Source of the DNA: Roseibium aquae
GTDB lineage: Bacteria; Pseudomonadota; Alphaproteobacteria; Rhizobiales; Stappiaceae
Length of the DNA stretch: 64,000 nucleotides
Direction: 5' to 3'
NCBI RefSeq assembly: GCF_008711285.1
Contig: NZ_VXDC01000004.1
Span: forward strand, 186,001 to 250,000
Positions 1-8,546 of the stretch are shown piece after piece (within the stretch, counting starts at the first letter, position 1; each line of letters begins with the position of its first letter). Both the position numbers and the translations under genes were made by a program. The notes under the pieces are model-generated. The model saw only the letters and a program-made list of their open reading frames with translations. It was not told the DNA's origin and ran no database searches.

Positions 1-795
1 GACCGCCGCCAGATCCAGGAACGGATCATTGCTCTCCAGAAGCAACTCGATCAAGTCCGCCGGACACGCGACCTGCATCGGCAGAAGCGCAAGAAAATCC
101 CGCAGCCGGTCGTCGCGCTGGTCGGCTATACCAATGCCGGCAAGTCCACCTTGTTCAATCGCATGACCGAGAGCGAGGTCTTTGCGAAAGACTTGCTGTT
201 TGCAACGCTCGATCCCACGCTCAGGCGGATTCGCCTGCCACATGGGCGCGAGGTCATTCTCTCCGACACGGTGGGCTTCATCTCGGATCTCCCAACCCAT
301 CTGGTCGCCGCGTTCCGCGCAACCCTCGAAGAAGTTCTGGAAGCCGACCTGATCCTTCATGTGCGGGATATCTCACACCCCGATACGGAGGCGCAGGCTC
401 AGGATGTTCGCAAGACCCTCGATGACCTTGGGATCGATGCCCAGACCGGAGCCCCGGTGATCGAAGTCTGGAACAAGATCGACCGTCTCGATCCGGCTTA
501 CCGCCAAAAACTGTTAGCCGATGCCCGCAGTGACGGGCCCGTGGCCCTGTCAGCGGTGACTGGAGAGGGCATTGAGCAGCTGTCGGCCCGGATCGACTCC
601 TTCATTGCCCAACACGATGACGTCATGACCGTGCGGGTCCCGATTTTCGAGGGGGCGTTGCTCGCGAGGCTTTACCAAATGGGCGAGGTTTTGGAGCGAA
701 CGGATGGCGAAACCGCAGTCGATGTCGAGATTCGCGTATCGGACAAACAACGTGGTCCCTTCCGCGATGCATATGGCAGATTCGTCGTGGAGTGA
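1..795 (+). CDS. hflX: GTPase HflX, C-terminal part (start lies left of the window)
   Basis: Ribosome-associated GTPase that splits stalled 70S ribosomes and 50S subunits in stress. The reading frame is open from base 1, so only the last 264 residues are here. They begin in the basic helical linker (RRQIQERI...RQKRKK) that precedes the G domain. The P-loop GYTNAGKST is at about residues 42-50 of the fragment, followed by the switch II motif DTVGF and the NKID base-recognition motif, in the order usual for the family. The N-terminal HflX domain is outside the window. It ends 41 bp before a convergent solute-binding protein gene. Identification is secure. Confidence 0.95.
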   Translation, partial: DRRQIQERIIALQKQLDQVRRTRDLHRQKRKKIPQPVVALVGYTNAGKSTLFNRMTESEVFAKDLLFATLDPTLRRIRLPHGREVILSDTVGFISDLPTHLVAAFRATLEEVLEADLILHVRDISHPDTEAQAQDVRKTLDDLGIDAQTGAPVIEVWNKIDRLDPAYRQKLLADARSDGPVALSAVTGEGIEQLSARIDSFIAQHDDVMTVRVPIFEGALLARLYQMGEVLERTDGETAVDVEIRVSDKQRGPFRDAYGRFVVE

Positions 796-835
796 TGCCG
801 ACCTGGGGCGCCGCGCTGTGCTTGCGCGCCAGCTG

Positions 836-1585
836 TCAATCCACCCGGATCGACTTGTCGTGAGACGGACAATCAAGCACGCAGATCTCGACGAACTGCT
901 CCGGACCGGGCAGATCGATCGTCTCAAGCAGCATGTTCGCGCTTCTCGCGAGTTCCGGCTTCACCGCCAGTACCAGCGGGATCTCCATGCTCACAGTGCT
1001 TTTCAGAGCATCCGGCTCGAAGCCCAGGCGATCGAACACGTTCCTGATGACAAAAGGGTCGGTTAGCGCGACATCTATCCGCCTGGCATGAAGCAGACGC
1101 GCGAGATGCGTTTCATCAATCGCACCGCTCACAGTCGCAGAGTGTTTTTCGATCAAATCTTGAATCTGTGGCGGATAGCTGTGCGGGGTTAAAACGCCCA
1201 CTCGGGCCTGAGCAAAAACATCTTCGAAACTCCACCAGCCCTGAGCCTGTCCATCGAGGGTATTGGCCGAGAGTGTGGAGGTGGCAATCGGCTCGGATGC
1301 CTGGAAACCTACCCTAACCTCCCAGGGCCAGGCAGGGAAATAGCCCGCATAGTCCGGCGCAAGTGCCACGCGCTGCGCCCGGGTGAGGGGATAGTAGGAG
1401 ACGTCAAGCCCGATCCCCAGGTCAGCCAGACGGGACTGCAGTTCCATGACCGCCGTCCCGCCGCCAGGAAGCCCTGGCCCGCTATAGGGAGCCCATTCGG
1501 GGGCGGCGACCCGCCACGTCTTCTCGCTCGCGATCGCATCAAAAGGAAGCATCATGGCCACGACGGCCACGCCAATCCGCATCAT
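836..1585 (-). CDS. periplasmic solute-binding protein, family 3-like
   Basis: Predicted exported protein of 249 residues resembling the extracellular solute-binding proteins of polar amino-acid ABC transporters, often also found as orphan periplasmic proteins. Starting at the paired ATG codons at 1583-1585 gives a clean signal peptide (MMRIGVAVVAMMLPFDAIA, cleavage before SEK) with GGA about 7 bases upstream. A longer TTG-started form would add ten residues. The mature part has the SBP3 opening (WRVAAPEWAPYSG) and the hinge segment TDPFVIRN near the end. No permease or ATPase gene is adjacent, so the ligand is unknown and it could serve a distant transporter or a sensor. It lies downstream of mazG on the same strand. 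Confidence 0.7.
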   Translation of the reverse strand: MMRIGVAVVAMMLPFDAIASEKTWRVAAPEWAPYSGPGLPGGGTAVMELQSRLADLGIGLDVSYYPLTRAQRVALAPDYAGYFPAWPWEVRVGFQASEPIATSTLSANTLDGQAQGWWSFEDVFAQARVGVLTPHSYPPQIQDLIEKHSATVSGAIDETHLARLLHARRIDVALTDPFVIRNVFDRLGFEPDALKSTVSMEIPLVLAVKPELARSANMLLETIDLPGPEQFVEICVLDCPSHDKSIRVD

Positions 1586-1677
1586 GTTGTTTCCAATGCA
1601 ACAGGCTCCGAGCAACCGCTAATGACAGGCAGACTGACATATTTTTTGAAAAAGGTCACTACAAGTGTGGCATACTT

Positions 1678-2508
1678 TTATGCACGTTTTGATTTAGCGC
1701 GCTGCCAGGCTTCCTCCATCTCGTGAAGTGACATGGCTTCCAGTGTTTTCCCGCTTTCGGCGGCACTGTCCTCAATCGACGCAAACCGAGTTCGAAACTT
1801 CCGGTTGGTTCCACGCAAGGCTTCTTCAGGATCGATTTCAAGGTGTCGGCCCAGATTTGCGAGGGCAAATAGCGTATCGCCGAGTTCGTCGGCCAGCCGG
1901 GCCTTGTCCGGTGCGGGCGCGGCCAACTCGTGTTTGAGTTCTTCGGCCTCCTCGCAGATCTTGTCGAGCACCTGCAACGGATCGGGCCAATCAAATCCGA
2001 CCTTGGCGGCCCGCCTCTGCAGTTTCTCGGCTTCCTGAAGGGCCGGGAACGCGGTCGGCACCGTGTCCAGAAACCGGGTCGTGCCTTCTTCGGCAAGTCC
2101 GAGTGCCCGCCGGCGCGCAGCGCGCTCCTCTTTTTCGTCCGCTTTGATCCTGTCCCACATGCCTTTCGCCATGCCGGCCGAGCGCGCATCCGCGTCTCCG
2201 AAGACATGCGGGTGCCGGCGGATCATCTTGCGGGTAATTCCTTCGACAATATCGCCAAACGCAAAGTGGCCGGCTTCTTCCGCGATCCGGGCGTGGTAGA
2301 CGACCTGAAGCAGCAGGTCGCCGAGTTCCTCGCAAAGATCGGTCATGTCATCCTTTTGGATGGCGTCCGCAACCTCATAGGCTTCTTCCAACGTGTAGGG
2401 TGCGATGGTCTTGAAAGTCTGTTCGAGATCCCAGGGGCACCCGGTTTCGGGTGTCCGCAGGGCGGCCATGATTTCAAGAAGACGGGTAATTTCTCGGCTG
2501 GGTGTCAT
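1678..2508 (-). CDS. mazG: nucleoside triphosphate pyrophosphohydrolase MazG
   Basis: Cytoplasmic enzyme that hydrolyses (d)NTPs to NMP plus pyrophosphate, a house-cleaning function linked to stringent-response control. The 276 residues hold two MazG repeats. The first has the metal-binding helices EEAYEV and EELGDLLLQ, and the second has EEAEEL and DELGDTLF. The length and tandem arrangement match E. coli MazG. I chose the ATG at 2508 because it begins MTPSREITRLLEIM, in register with the family N-terminus. An upstream in-frame start would add 13 unrelated residues. A divergent ProX-like gene starts about 270 bp away. Confidence 0.93.
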   Translation of the reverse strand: MTPSREITRLLEIMAALRTPETGCPWDLEQTFKTIAPYTLEEAYEVADAIQKDDMTDLCEELGDLLLQVVYHARIAEEAGHFAFGDIVEGITRKMIRRHPHVFGDADARSAGMAKGMWDRIKADEKEERAARRRALGLAEEGTTRFLDTVPTAFPALQEAEKLQRRAAKVGFDWPDPLQVLDKICEEAEELKHELAAPAPDKARLADELGDTLFALANLGRHLEIDPEEALRGTNRKFRTRFASIEDSAAESGKTLEAMSLHEMEEAWQRAKSKRA

Positions 2509-2781
2509 CGGCGGGCCTGTGTATCGCGGTCGGGGAATGAGGGGCAAGACAGGGCTTCTGGTTAGCGGAAAACGTCCGCGAAAGCCAAGGCCGCCGCTGA
2601 CACCGGGGCGAAAAAACGTCTCTCTGGCGGTTGCGTTGTCTTTGCAATGTCACAATTCGCTTCTAGCCCTAGGGAACACCCACGGCGTCGCAGAACACGG
2701 CGCCGTTTTTCGTTATCCGTAACCTCCGGTCCGGCCAAGGCGGAGATGCCAGATCAACTCCAGAAGACAAAGGAGCCTCCC

Positions 2782-3774
2782 ATGTCCCGAAAATTCTGCC
2801 TCGCCGTTTTTGCCGGCGGCATGATCTGGTCCGGCGCAGCTGTTTCCGAAACTTGCGGCGACATAACGATTGCGGAAATGAACTGGGCCTCCGCCGGGGC
2901 GATGGCGCAGATTGACAAGATTATTCTGGAGGAAGGGTACGGCTGTTCCGTCGAATTGATTACCGGCGACACCGTGCCGACCTTCACTTCCATGGTCGAG
3001 AAGTCCGAACCCGATATTGCCCCTGAAATCTGGATCAACTCGGTTCGGGTGCCGCTGGAAAACGCCGTTCAAGAGGGAAAACTGATGATCGGCGGAAAGG
3101 TGTTGCGGGAAGGGGGCGAGCAGGGCTTCTGGATCCCGTCCAACACCGCACAAGAGCATGATCTCAAGACGGTCGATGACGTGCTTGCCAGACCGGACCT
3201 CTTTCCGGGCGCCGAAGACAAAACCAAAGGCGCCTTCTTCACGTGTCCGACCGGGTGGGACTGCGGCCCGATCAGCGAAAACCTCCTGACTGCCTGGAAG
3301 GCCGAAGACAAGGGGTTCGAAATCGTCCCAACGGGGTCGGCGGCTGGCCTGGACGGCTCCCTGGCCAGGGCCATGGAACGGGGGGAAGGCTGGTTCGGCT
3401 ACTATTGGGGCCCAACCGCTATGCTCGGCAAATATGACATGACCCGCCTCGACTTTGCCGTGCCCTACGACGATGCCGAGTGGCAGAGATGTACCTCGGA
3501 ACCCGGTTGTACGGACCCGAAGAAAAACGACTGGCTGCCGGGTGACGTCTATTCCATCGTCACGACCGGTTTTGCCGAAAAGGCCGGGGTCGGGCTGGAC
3601 TATGTCAAAGCCCGGAGCTGGGACAACGCGACCGCCAGCAAGGTGCTTGCCTGGATGGAGGAAAACCAGGCCAACACCGAAGATGGCGCCTATTATTTCC
3701 TCGAAAACTTTGAGGACGTTTGGACCGAGTGGGTTCCTGCGGAGGTTGCCGAGCGGGTAAAAGCCGCGATCTGA
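2782..3774 (+). CDS. ProX/OpuAC-family glycine betaine-type substrate-binding protein (orphan)
   Basis: Predicted periplasmic binding protein of 330 residues for quaternary amines such as glycine betaine or choline. The ATG at 2782 has an AAGGAG ribosome site 7 bases upstream and gives a signal peptide (MSRKFCLAVFAGGMIWSGAAVS). The mature protein begins ETCGDITIAEMNWASAG, typical of the OpuAC family, and contains a tryptophan- and tyrosine-rich stretch (GWFGYYWGPTAM, residues ~205-216) suited to the aromatic cage that holds quaternary amines. No permease or ATPase gene lies beside it, so partners must be elsewhere. A strong terminator follows. Confidence 0.82.
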   Translation: MSRKFCLAVFAGGMIWSGAAVSETCGDITIAEMNWASAGAMAQIDKIILEEGYGCSVELITGDTVPTFTSMVEKSEPDIAPEIWINSVRVPLENAVQEGKLMIGGKVLREGGEQGFWIPSNTAQEHDLKTVDDVLARPDLFPGAEDKTKGAFFTCPTGWDCGPISENLLTAWKAEDKGFEIVPTGSAAGLDGSLARAMERGEGWFGYYWGPTAMLGKYDMTRLDFAVPYDDAEWQRCTSEPGCTDPKKNDWLPGDVYSIVTTGFAEKAGVGLDYVKARSWDNATASKVLAWMEENQANTEDGAYYFLENFEDVWTEWVPAEVAERVKAAI

Positions 3775-3817
3775 CGCTCGCCATCCGATGCTGCTGCAGG
3801 CCAGTCCGGGGGGCTCA

Positions 3818-3845
3818 GGCCACGATCATTCGATCGTGGCCTTTT
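3818..3845 (+). terminator. Rho-independent terminator of the ProX-like gene
   Basis: A 10-bp perfect stem (GGCCACGATC / GATCGTGGCC) with a four-base ATTC loop is followed by TTTT. The convergent cupin gene ends inside it: its TGA is at 3826-3828, so one arm of the hairpin also encodes the last residues of the cupin. Confidence 0.85.
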
Positions 3846-4392
3846 CGTTTCCCGGGGGAGAGGAGAGAACGGTGGCGTTCTTCTCGTCTCCCAGCATGAC
3901 GACCGCCAGGATCCGCGCGGCGGTTTCGCCGGTATTGCGCGCCTGGTGGATCGTGTCGATGGCTTCCAACAGGCCGTCGCCGGCCTCAAAGACTTCCTTG
4001 CCGTGACCGTCATAGGTCACCGTGACCTCACCCTCCAGAACATAGGCGAACATGGGTGCCTGGTGCATGTGCCAATCGGTGGTTTGCCCAGGCGTCAAAG
4101 TGACGACATAGGCATGCAGCGAGGGGTTGACCTGCGGGAATGCCAGCGGCCCGCCGGTTACCGTCTGACCGGTTTTCAGCACATCCTGAACCGCCGGATA
4201 GGGGGTCTTGGCCGCTTCTTCCACTGCTTTTGCCGCGGCTGATCCCGGTTTGGCATCGGGGGACGCCGGGCCCGGTTTGCTGTCCGGCGTCAGCGATTTG
4301 TCCGCCGCATACCCTGGACCTGGACCGAGGGCGAGCGCCGCGAGGAAGGCGGCGGCCAGGCCGGAAACGAACACCTTTTGTTTGCAGGTCAT
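3826..4392 (-). CDS. exported cupin-domain protein
   Basis: Small secreted protein of 188 residues with a hydrophobic signal sequence (VFVSGLAAAFLAALALG, cleavage near YAA-DK), a Pro/Ser/Lys-rich linker (residues ~30-60), then a single cupin barrel. Metal-type cupin signatures are visible: WHMHQAPMFAYVLEGEVTV supplies two His and a Glu, and IDTIHQARN supplies the later His. The substrate is unknown; such proteins range from dioxygenases to sugar or quorum-signal binders. GGAG lies 7 bases upstream of the ATG. The 3' end overlaps the terminator of the convergent ProX-like gene. Confidence 0.75.
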   Translation of the reverse strand: MTCKQKVFVSGLAAAFLAALALGPGPGYAADKSLTPDSKPGPASPDAKPGSAAAKAVEEAAKTPYPAVQDVLKTGQTVTGGPLAFPQVNPSLHAYVVTLTPGQTTDWHMHQAPMFAYVLEGEVTVTYDGHGKEVFEAGDGLLEAIDTIHQARNTGETAARILAVVMLGDEKNATVLSSPPGNEKATIE

Positions 4393-4496
4393 GTCAGCTC
4401 CATCTAGATCCGAAAGTCACATCCGTGACCGTCAGGATGCGCGTAAAAGCGGTAACTTTTGGGCAAAGGTGCGCAGACCCACCGGTTTTAGTCCAG

Positions 4497-4949
4497 TCAA
4501 TCCGGTCGGTTTCCCATCACATATCGCGGTCCCCGGCCGTGCCGGGCGGCCGCGTCTCCCGCGTTGTAGAGCTGGCACGACTTCAAGGACAGGCAGCCGC
4601 AGCCGATGCAACTGTCCAACTTGTCCCGAAGAGCCATCAAACGGTCGATCTTGTCATCCAGATGGGCACGGAAACCTCTGCTGATTCTGGTCCAATCGGC
4701 TTTGGTCGGGGGTCGTCCGTCAGGCAGCTTCGCAAGCTGGTCCGAGATTTCGGCGATGGTGAAACCGAATTCCTGCGCGGCCAGAACGAAAGAAAGCCGC
4801 CGAATATCCGCTCTCAAGAACCGCCGCTGGCCGCCCGCGTTCCGGATCGGGTGGATCAACCCCTTGGTTTCATAGAACCGGATTGCGGTCACGCTCAGAC
4901 CGGTCCTGTCGGCCAGTTCGCCAATCGAGAGGATGTCCGAGGATTTCAT
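4497..4949 (-). CDS. soxR: redox-sensitive MerR-family activator SoxR
   Basis: Homodimeric [2Fe-2S] regulator that twists over-long promoters when its cluster is oxidised by redox-cycling compounds. It has 150 residues: a MerR winged helix (IGELADRTGLSVTAIRFYETKG), a dimerisation helix, then the cluster motif with Cys114, Cys117, Cys119 and Cys125 in CX2CXCX5C spacing, followed by QLYN. These features separate SoxR from other MerR proteins. GGAGG precedes the ATG by 5 bases. It is divergent from a VOC-family gene, and the shared 120-bp gap carries a SoxR box, so the neighbour is the likely direct target. No soxS is present, as is normal outside enterics. Confidence 0.95.
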   Translation of the reverse strand: MKSSDILSIGELADRTGLSVTAIRFYETKGLIHPIRNAGGQRRFLRADIRRLSFVLAAQEFGFTIAEISDQLAKLPDGRPPTKADWTRISRGFRAHLDDKIDRLMALRDKLDSCIGCGCLSLKSCQLYNAGDAAARHGRGPRYVMGNRPD

Positions 4950-4979
4950 GATTCCTCCATAGGAAACCGCACAAATACC

Positions 4980-5010
4980 TTGACCTCAAGTTAGCTTAAG
5001 GAATTATCAA
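4980..5010 (+). promoter_or_regulatory. SoxR-controlled promoter with SoxR box in a 19-bp spacer
   Basis: TTGACC at 4980-4985 and TATCAA at 5005-5010 are 19 bp apart, the over-long spacing typical of MerR/SoxR promoters. The spacer carries CCTCAAGTTAGCTTAAGG (4984-5001), an 18-bp dyad differing at two bases from the SoxR consensus as I recall it (CCTCAAGTTAACTTGAGG). It points at the VOC gene at 5070. Seen directly; the regulation is inferred from this geometry and from the adjacent soxR. Confidence 0.85.
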
Positions 5011-5069
5011 AAGTGTTCCAAGCCGGAATTGGCCGGCAAGTGGCGTGAACTTTAAAAAGGAGAGATCAA

Positions 5070-5456
5070 ATGCCCACTGCGTATCTGGAACATGTCAATT
5101 TCACCGTCGAGGACCCGGCTGCCACTGCCAAGCACCTTGAAACCTGGTTTGGCTGGAAGGTGCGTTGGAAAGGCCCGTCCAAGGACAATGGCACCACCTA
5201 TCATGTGGGCAACGCCACCAGCTACATTGCCCTTTACACCAAGGGGGACCCGGCCGGGCAGACCCAGGACAGCTATGACACCAGGGGCGCAATGAACCAC
5301 CTGGCAATCGTTGTCGACGATCTGGATCAGACGGAAGAAAAAATTCTTGCCGATGGCTTCAAGACCCACAATCACGGGGACTACGAGCCGGGCCGCCGGT
5401 TCTACTTCCACGATGACAACGGCGTCGAGTTCGAGATTGTCAGCTACGCCGACTGA
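5070..5456 (+). CDS. VOC-family (glyoxalase/bleomycin-resistance) protein, probable SoxR target
   Basis: Single-domain vicinal-oxygen-chelate protein of 128 residues. It shows the paired beta-alpha-beta-beta-beta modules: EHVNFTV opens the first, MNHLAIVVDDLD opens the second, and the closing strand is GVEFEIVSY. His8, the His of NHLAIV and the Glu of EFEIV sit where VOC proteins bind metal. AAGGAGA precedes the ATG. VOC proteins include glyoxalases, dioxygenases and antibiotic-binding resistance proteins; position alone suggests protection from redox-active toxins or their electrophilic products. A terminator follows at once, so it is monocistronic. Confidence 0.85.
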   Translation: MPTAYLEHVNFTVEDPAATAKHLETWFGWKVRWKGPSKDNGTTYHVGNATSYIALYTKGDPAGQTQDSYDTRGAMNHLAIVVDDLDQTEEKILADGFKTHNHGDYEPGRRFYFHDDNGVEFEIVSYAD

Positions 5457-5471
5457 GGAACGATCTTCTGA

Positions 5472-5505
5472 CTGTCCCGGAAAAAGTCCGGGACAGCCGC
5501 CTTTT
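5472..5505 (+). terminator. terminator of the VOC gene
   Basis: CTGTCCCGGA / TCCGGGACAG forms a 10-bp stem with loop AAAAG, followed after five bases by TTTT. It sits between the VOC gene and the convergent DNA glycosylase gene. Confidence 0.75.
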
Positions 5506-5519
5506 CAGACCCGTCGCTT

Positions 5520-6299
5520 TCAAATTGGTTGGCAGGTCGGGCAAAAAAATGCGCGCCGCATGTCGATCTCGACGCGGGTAACAGGCCCCAGACAGGCGGG
5601 GCAGGTGTCCTTTCCGAAAATGTTGGTCCGTTCCCTGTAGCGCCCGCGCCCGGGGGGCGCCGCGTCCACCGTGATGATGGCGTTGCGCTTCACCCCGGTT
5701 TCCAGCAGGTGCACGGCATCGGCCCACAGCCGGTCAAATGCCTCGCGTGTGAGATCCTTGCCCGGAAGATCCGGATGAAGCCTTTGCCGCCAGAGGATCT
5801 CGGTGCGGTAAATGTTCCCGATACCGGCGAGCACCGACTGATTCATGAGCAATTTGCCGATGCCGGACCGGCTTCTGGAGATGCGGGCAAAAGCCCGGTC
5901 CGGGTCGGCGTCCGGCCGCAGCACATCGGGACCGATCCGGCCAGTGAGGGCGGCGAGTTGCACGGGGTCCAGAATTTCGCAGGCCGCCGGGCCGTTGATG
6001 TCCACCAGGTGGGTGTCGCCCACGAGCCGCACCCGGACGGCGCCTCTCGGTTCGGGCTCGGGCAGCGGGCGCTTGCGGATGCGGCCGAACAGGCCAAGGT
6101 GAACGTGCAGGGCCTGTTCGCCCTCGAACCGATAAATCAGGTGCTTGCCGAAGGCTTCGACCTCCTCGCAGCACCGGCCGTCGAGCCAGGCGGCCCCGTC
6201 CTCGAACCGTCCCTGCGGCGAGGAGACGTTCAAGACCTTGTTCTTGAATATTTTTCGGTGATCGCGCGCGGCGCGGTGGATCGTATGGCCCTCGGGCAT
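5520..6299 (-). CDS. nei: Fpg/Nei-family DNA glycosylase (endonuclease VIII-like)
   Basis: Base-excision repair glycosylase/AP lyase of 259 residues acting on oxidised bases. It starts MPEGHTIHR: Pro2 is the Schiff-base nucleophile and Glu3 the general acid, and GHTIHR rather than GLPEVE points to the Nei branch over MutM. The H2TH region contains GIGNIYRTEILW (residues ~162-173). A C-terminal zinc finger CPAC-X16-CPTC closes the protein. All catalytic features are present. Whether it prefers pyrimidine lesions like E. coli Nei cannot be read from the sequence. It is convergent with the SoxR-linked VOC gene. Confidence 0.88.
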   Translation of the reverse strand: MPEGHTIHRAARDHRKIFKNKVLNVSSPQGRFEDGAAWLDGRCCEEVEAFGKHLIYRFEGEQALHVHLGLFGRIRKRPLPEPEPRGAVRVRLVGDTHLVDINGPAACEILDPVQLAALTGRIGPDVLRPDADPDRAFARISRSRSGIGKLLMNQSVLAGIGNIYRTEILWRQRLHPDLPGKDLTREAFDRLWADAVHLLETGVKRNAIITVDAAPPGRGRYRERTNIFGKDTCPACLGPVTRVEIDMRRAFFCPTCQPI

Positions 6300-6395
6300 A
6301 GCGGCTTTCTGTCGGGATCAACGGCCGAAACGGCCTTGGTCAGATGATCCCGACTTAGGGCAGATACGGACGATGGAAAGGACGGGCCATCTCTC

Positions 6396-7550
6396 TCAGG
6401 CCCGCCCGCCTCTGGTCGAGGGATGCCAGAAGGTGACGGCGCGCTCCAGAAGCGCGATGGCCCCATAAAACAGCGATCCTGCAAGCGCCGCCATGGCGAT
6501 TTCCGCCCAGACCATGTCGACATTCATACGGCCAACTTCCGTCGAGATCCGGAAACCCATGCCGACAATCGGCGTGCCGAAAAACTCGGCCACGATGGCG
6601 CCGATCAGAGCCAGCGTCGAGTTGATCTTCAGGGCGTTGAATATGAACGGCATGGCCATCGGCAAACGGAGCTTGAACAGCGTTTGCCAATAGCCGGCGG
6701 CGTAGGTGCGCATCAGGTCTTTCTGCATCGCATCGGCCGCAGCAAGACCGGAGACCGTGTTCACCAGCATCGGGAAGAACGTCATGATGATGACGACAGC
6801 CGCCTTGGACGGCCAGTCGAAGCCAAACCACATGACCATGATCGGCGCCACGCCGATAATCGGCAGAGCGGAGACGAGGTTGCCAATCGGCAAAAGACCG
6901 CGCCGCAGGAACGGCACCCGATCGATCGCGATCGCGATCAGGAACGCCGACCCGCAGCCCAGAGCGTATCCGATCAGGACAGCTTTGAGAAAGGTTTGCT
7001 GGAAATCGGCCCAGAGGATGGCCGTGGAGACGGTGATCCGCACCCAGATCTCGCTCGGGGCCGGAAGCAGGACTTTTGGCACGCCGAAGCCTTTGACCAG
7101 GAGTTCCCAGATCATCAGCAATGTGGCCCCGAACAGGACCGGGATCAAAAGATTGACAGCCCGCACGAGCCCCGGATTGCCTGGCTTCCAAGCCGCCATC
7201 CGGTCGACGAACAACCAGCTCGCGAGCCAGAACCCGATGACGAGCGCCCAAAACCCGAAGCGCGCGTCGCCCGCGTGGGCATGGGCCACAGGGACGAGCA
7301 AACCCGCGCAAACGCCGGTGAGGGCGCCAAAGATCAGGTCCAGAAACGGATGCGCCGGCCGGCGCGCCGCATAGGGGATCGCCAGGATCGCAAGAACACC
7401 GAACGCGGCGGCAAGGGTTGGCGTGTTCAAAATGGCAACGTCGCCCGCGATGGCCGTGCTGAACAGGGCGCCTGCGATGCACAGGATGATGCCGCTTGCC
7501 AGGGCCGCCGGAGTGCCGAAAGCCGGTCTGGTCGGTTTGCTGGCCGTCAT
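6396..7550 (-). CDS. ABC transporter permease, SsuC/TauC type (pyrimidine operon)
   Basis: Inner-membrane permease of 384 residues. The first ~170 residues are several hydrophobic helices not seen in the short partner. The C-terminal ~210 residues are a standard binding-protein-dependent permease domain with the EAA loop around DLMRTYAAGYWQTLFKLRLPMAMP. It overlaps the upstream permease gene by 4 bp and lies last in a run of genes for reductive pyrimidine degradation, so uracil, thymine, dihydropyrimidine or a ureido acid is the likely cargo by context. No solute-binding protein gene is found in the operon. Confidence 0.85.
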   Translation of the reverse strand: MTASKPTRPAFGTPAALASGIILCIAGALFSTAIAGDVAILNTPTLAAAFGVLAILAIPYAARRPAHPFLDLIFGALTGVCAGLLVPVAHAHAGDARFGFWALVIGFWLASWLFVDRMAAWKPGNPGLVRAVNLLIPVLFGATLLMIWELLVKGFGVPKVLLPAPSEIWVRITVSTAILWADFQQTFLKAVLIGYALGCGSAFLIAIAIDRVPFLRRGLLPIGNLVSALPIIGVAPIMVMWFGFDWPSKAAVVIIMTFFPMLVNTVSGLAAADAMQKDLMRTYAAGYWQTLFKLRLPMAMPFIFNALKINSTLALIGAIVAEFFGTPIVGMGFRISTEVGRMNVDMVWAEIAMAALAGSLFYGAIALLERAVTFWHPSTRGGRA

Positions 7551-8473
7551 CGCGCCATCCCCATGCGTTTAAGGGTGATTTTTTCCATGACCCCGATCAG
7601 AGCAACCAGCGATCCGGCAAGAAACGCCGCCATCAGGAGCGCTGACCAGATCTGAACGGTCTGCCCGTAGTAGGAGCCGGCCAGCAAACGGGCACCGAGG
7701 CCTGCAACGGCGCCGGTCGGCAACTCGCCGACAATTGCGCCCACGAGCGAAGCGGCCATGCCGATTTTCATGGAGGTGAACAGATACGGCACGGCATAGG
7801 GAAGGCGAAGCTTCAAAAAGGTCTGGAGACGTGTTGCCGAATAGGTGTGCATCAGGTCCATATGGATGATGTCAGGCGAGCGCAGCCCCTTCACCATGCC
7901 GACGGTGACCGGAAAGAAGGCCAGATAGGTCGAGATCATCGCCTTGGGCAGAAGCCCGGAGATGCCGACGGCGTTCAGCACCACGATGATCATCGGCGCG
8001 ATCGCAAGGATCGGAATGGTCTGGGACGTGATCACCCAAGGCATCAGGGATTTGTCCAGCACCCGGCTGTGCACGATCCCGACCGCCAGAAGAATGCCGA
8101 GCGCGGTTCCAAGCAGGAACCCGAGCAAGGTGGAGGACAGGGTGATCCCGGAGTGATAAATCAGCGACCGCTTGGACGTGATGTTTTTCTCGACCGTGGT
8201 TTCGTAGATCTCGATGAACACCTGGTGCGGGGCCGGCAGCACCGGCCGATCCTGCGCCAGCGTCGCGGCGACGAACTCGTTCATCGGCACATCCGCGCGG
8301 CCCGCCCGCTCAAACAGTTCCTGCTGGAAGGGCGCATTGAGGCCGACGGCCGCCACATACCAGATCGCGAATATGGCCAGCACGACAACAGCGACCGGAC
8401 CGGTTGTTCCCGACATCAACCCGGTGAAGGGGCTGGTGCCGCGTGGCGAAGAGGAAAGAGAAATATCAGTCAT
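7547..8473 (-). CDS. ABC transporter permease, SsuC/TauC type (pyrimidine operon)
   Basis: Second inner-membrane subunit, 308 residues. A short cytoplasmic N-terminus is followed by a helix (VAVVVLAIFAIWYVAAVGL), a periplasmic stretch with a P-rich loop (residues ~60-90), then the permease domain with EAA-type loop DLMHTYSATRLQTFLKLRLPYAVP, closely parallel to that of its partner. The two therefore probably form a heterodimer with the ATPase encoded upstream at 8547. Translational coupling to the next permease is likely because the stop and start overlap. Confidence 0.87.
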   Translation of the reverse strand: MTDISLSSSPRGTSPFTGLMSGTTGPVAVVVLAIFAIWYVAAVGLNAPFQQELFERAGRADVPMNEFVAATLAQDRPVLPAPHQVFIEIYETTVEKNITSKRSLIYHSGITLSSTLLGFLLGTALGILLAVGIVHSRVLDKSLMPWVITSQTIPILAIAPMIIVVLNAVGISGLLPKAMISTYLAFFPVTVGMVKGLRSPDIIHMDLMHTYSATRLQTFLKLRLPYAVPYLFTSMKIGMAASLVGAIVGELPTGAVAGLGARLLAGSYYGQTVQIWSALLMAAFLAGSLVALIGVMEKITLKRMGMAR

Positions 8474-8546
8474 CCAGCTGTCCTTCCCTCAATTTGGTGC
8501 CGTGTTATCCGAGCCGCTCCGCGATAACGGCGGGACATTGGAAGGT

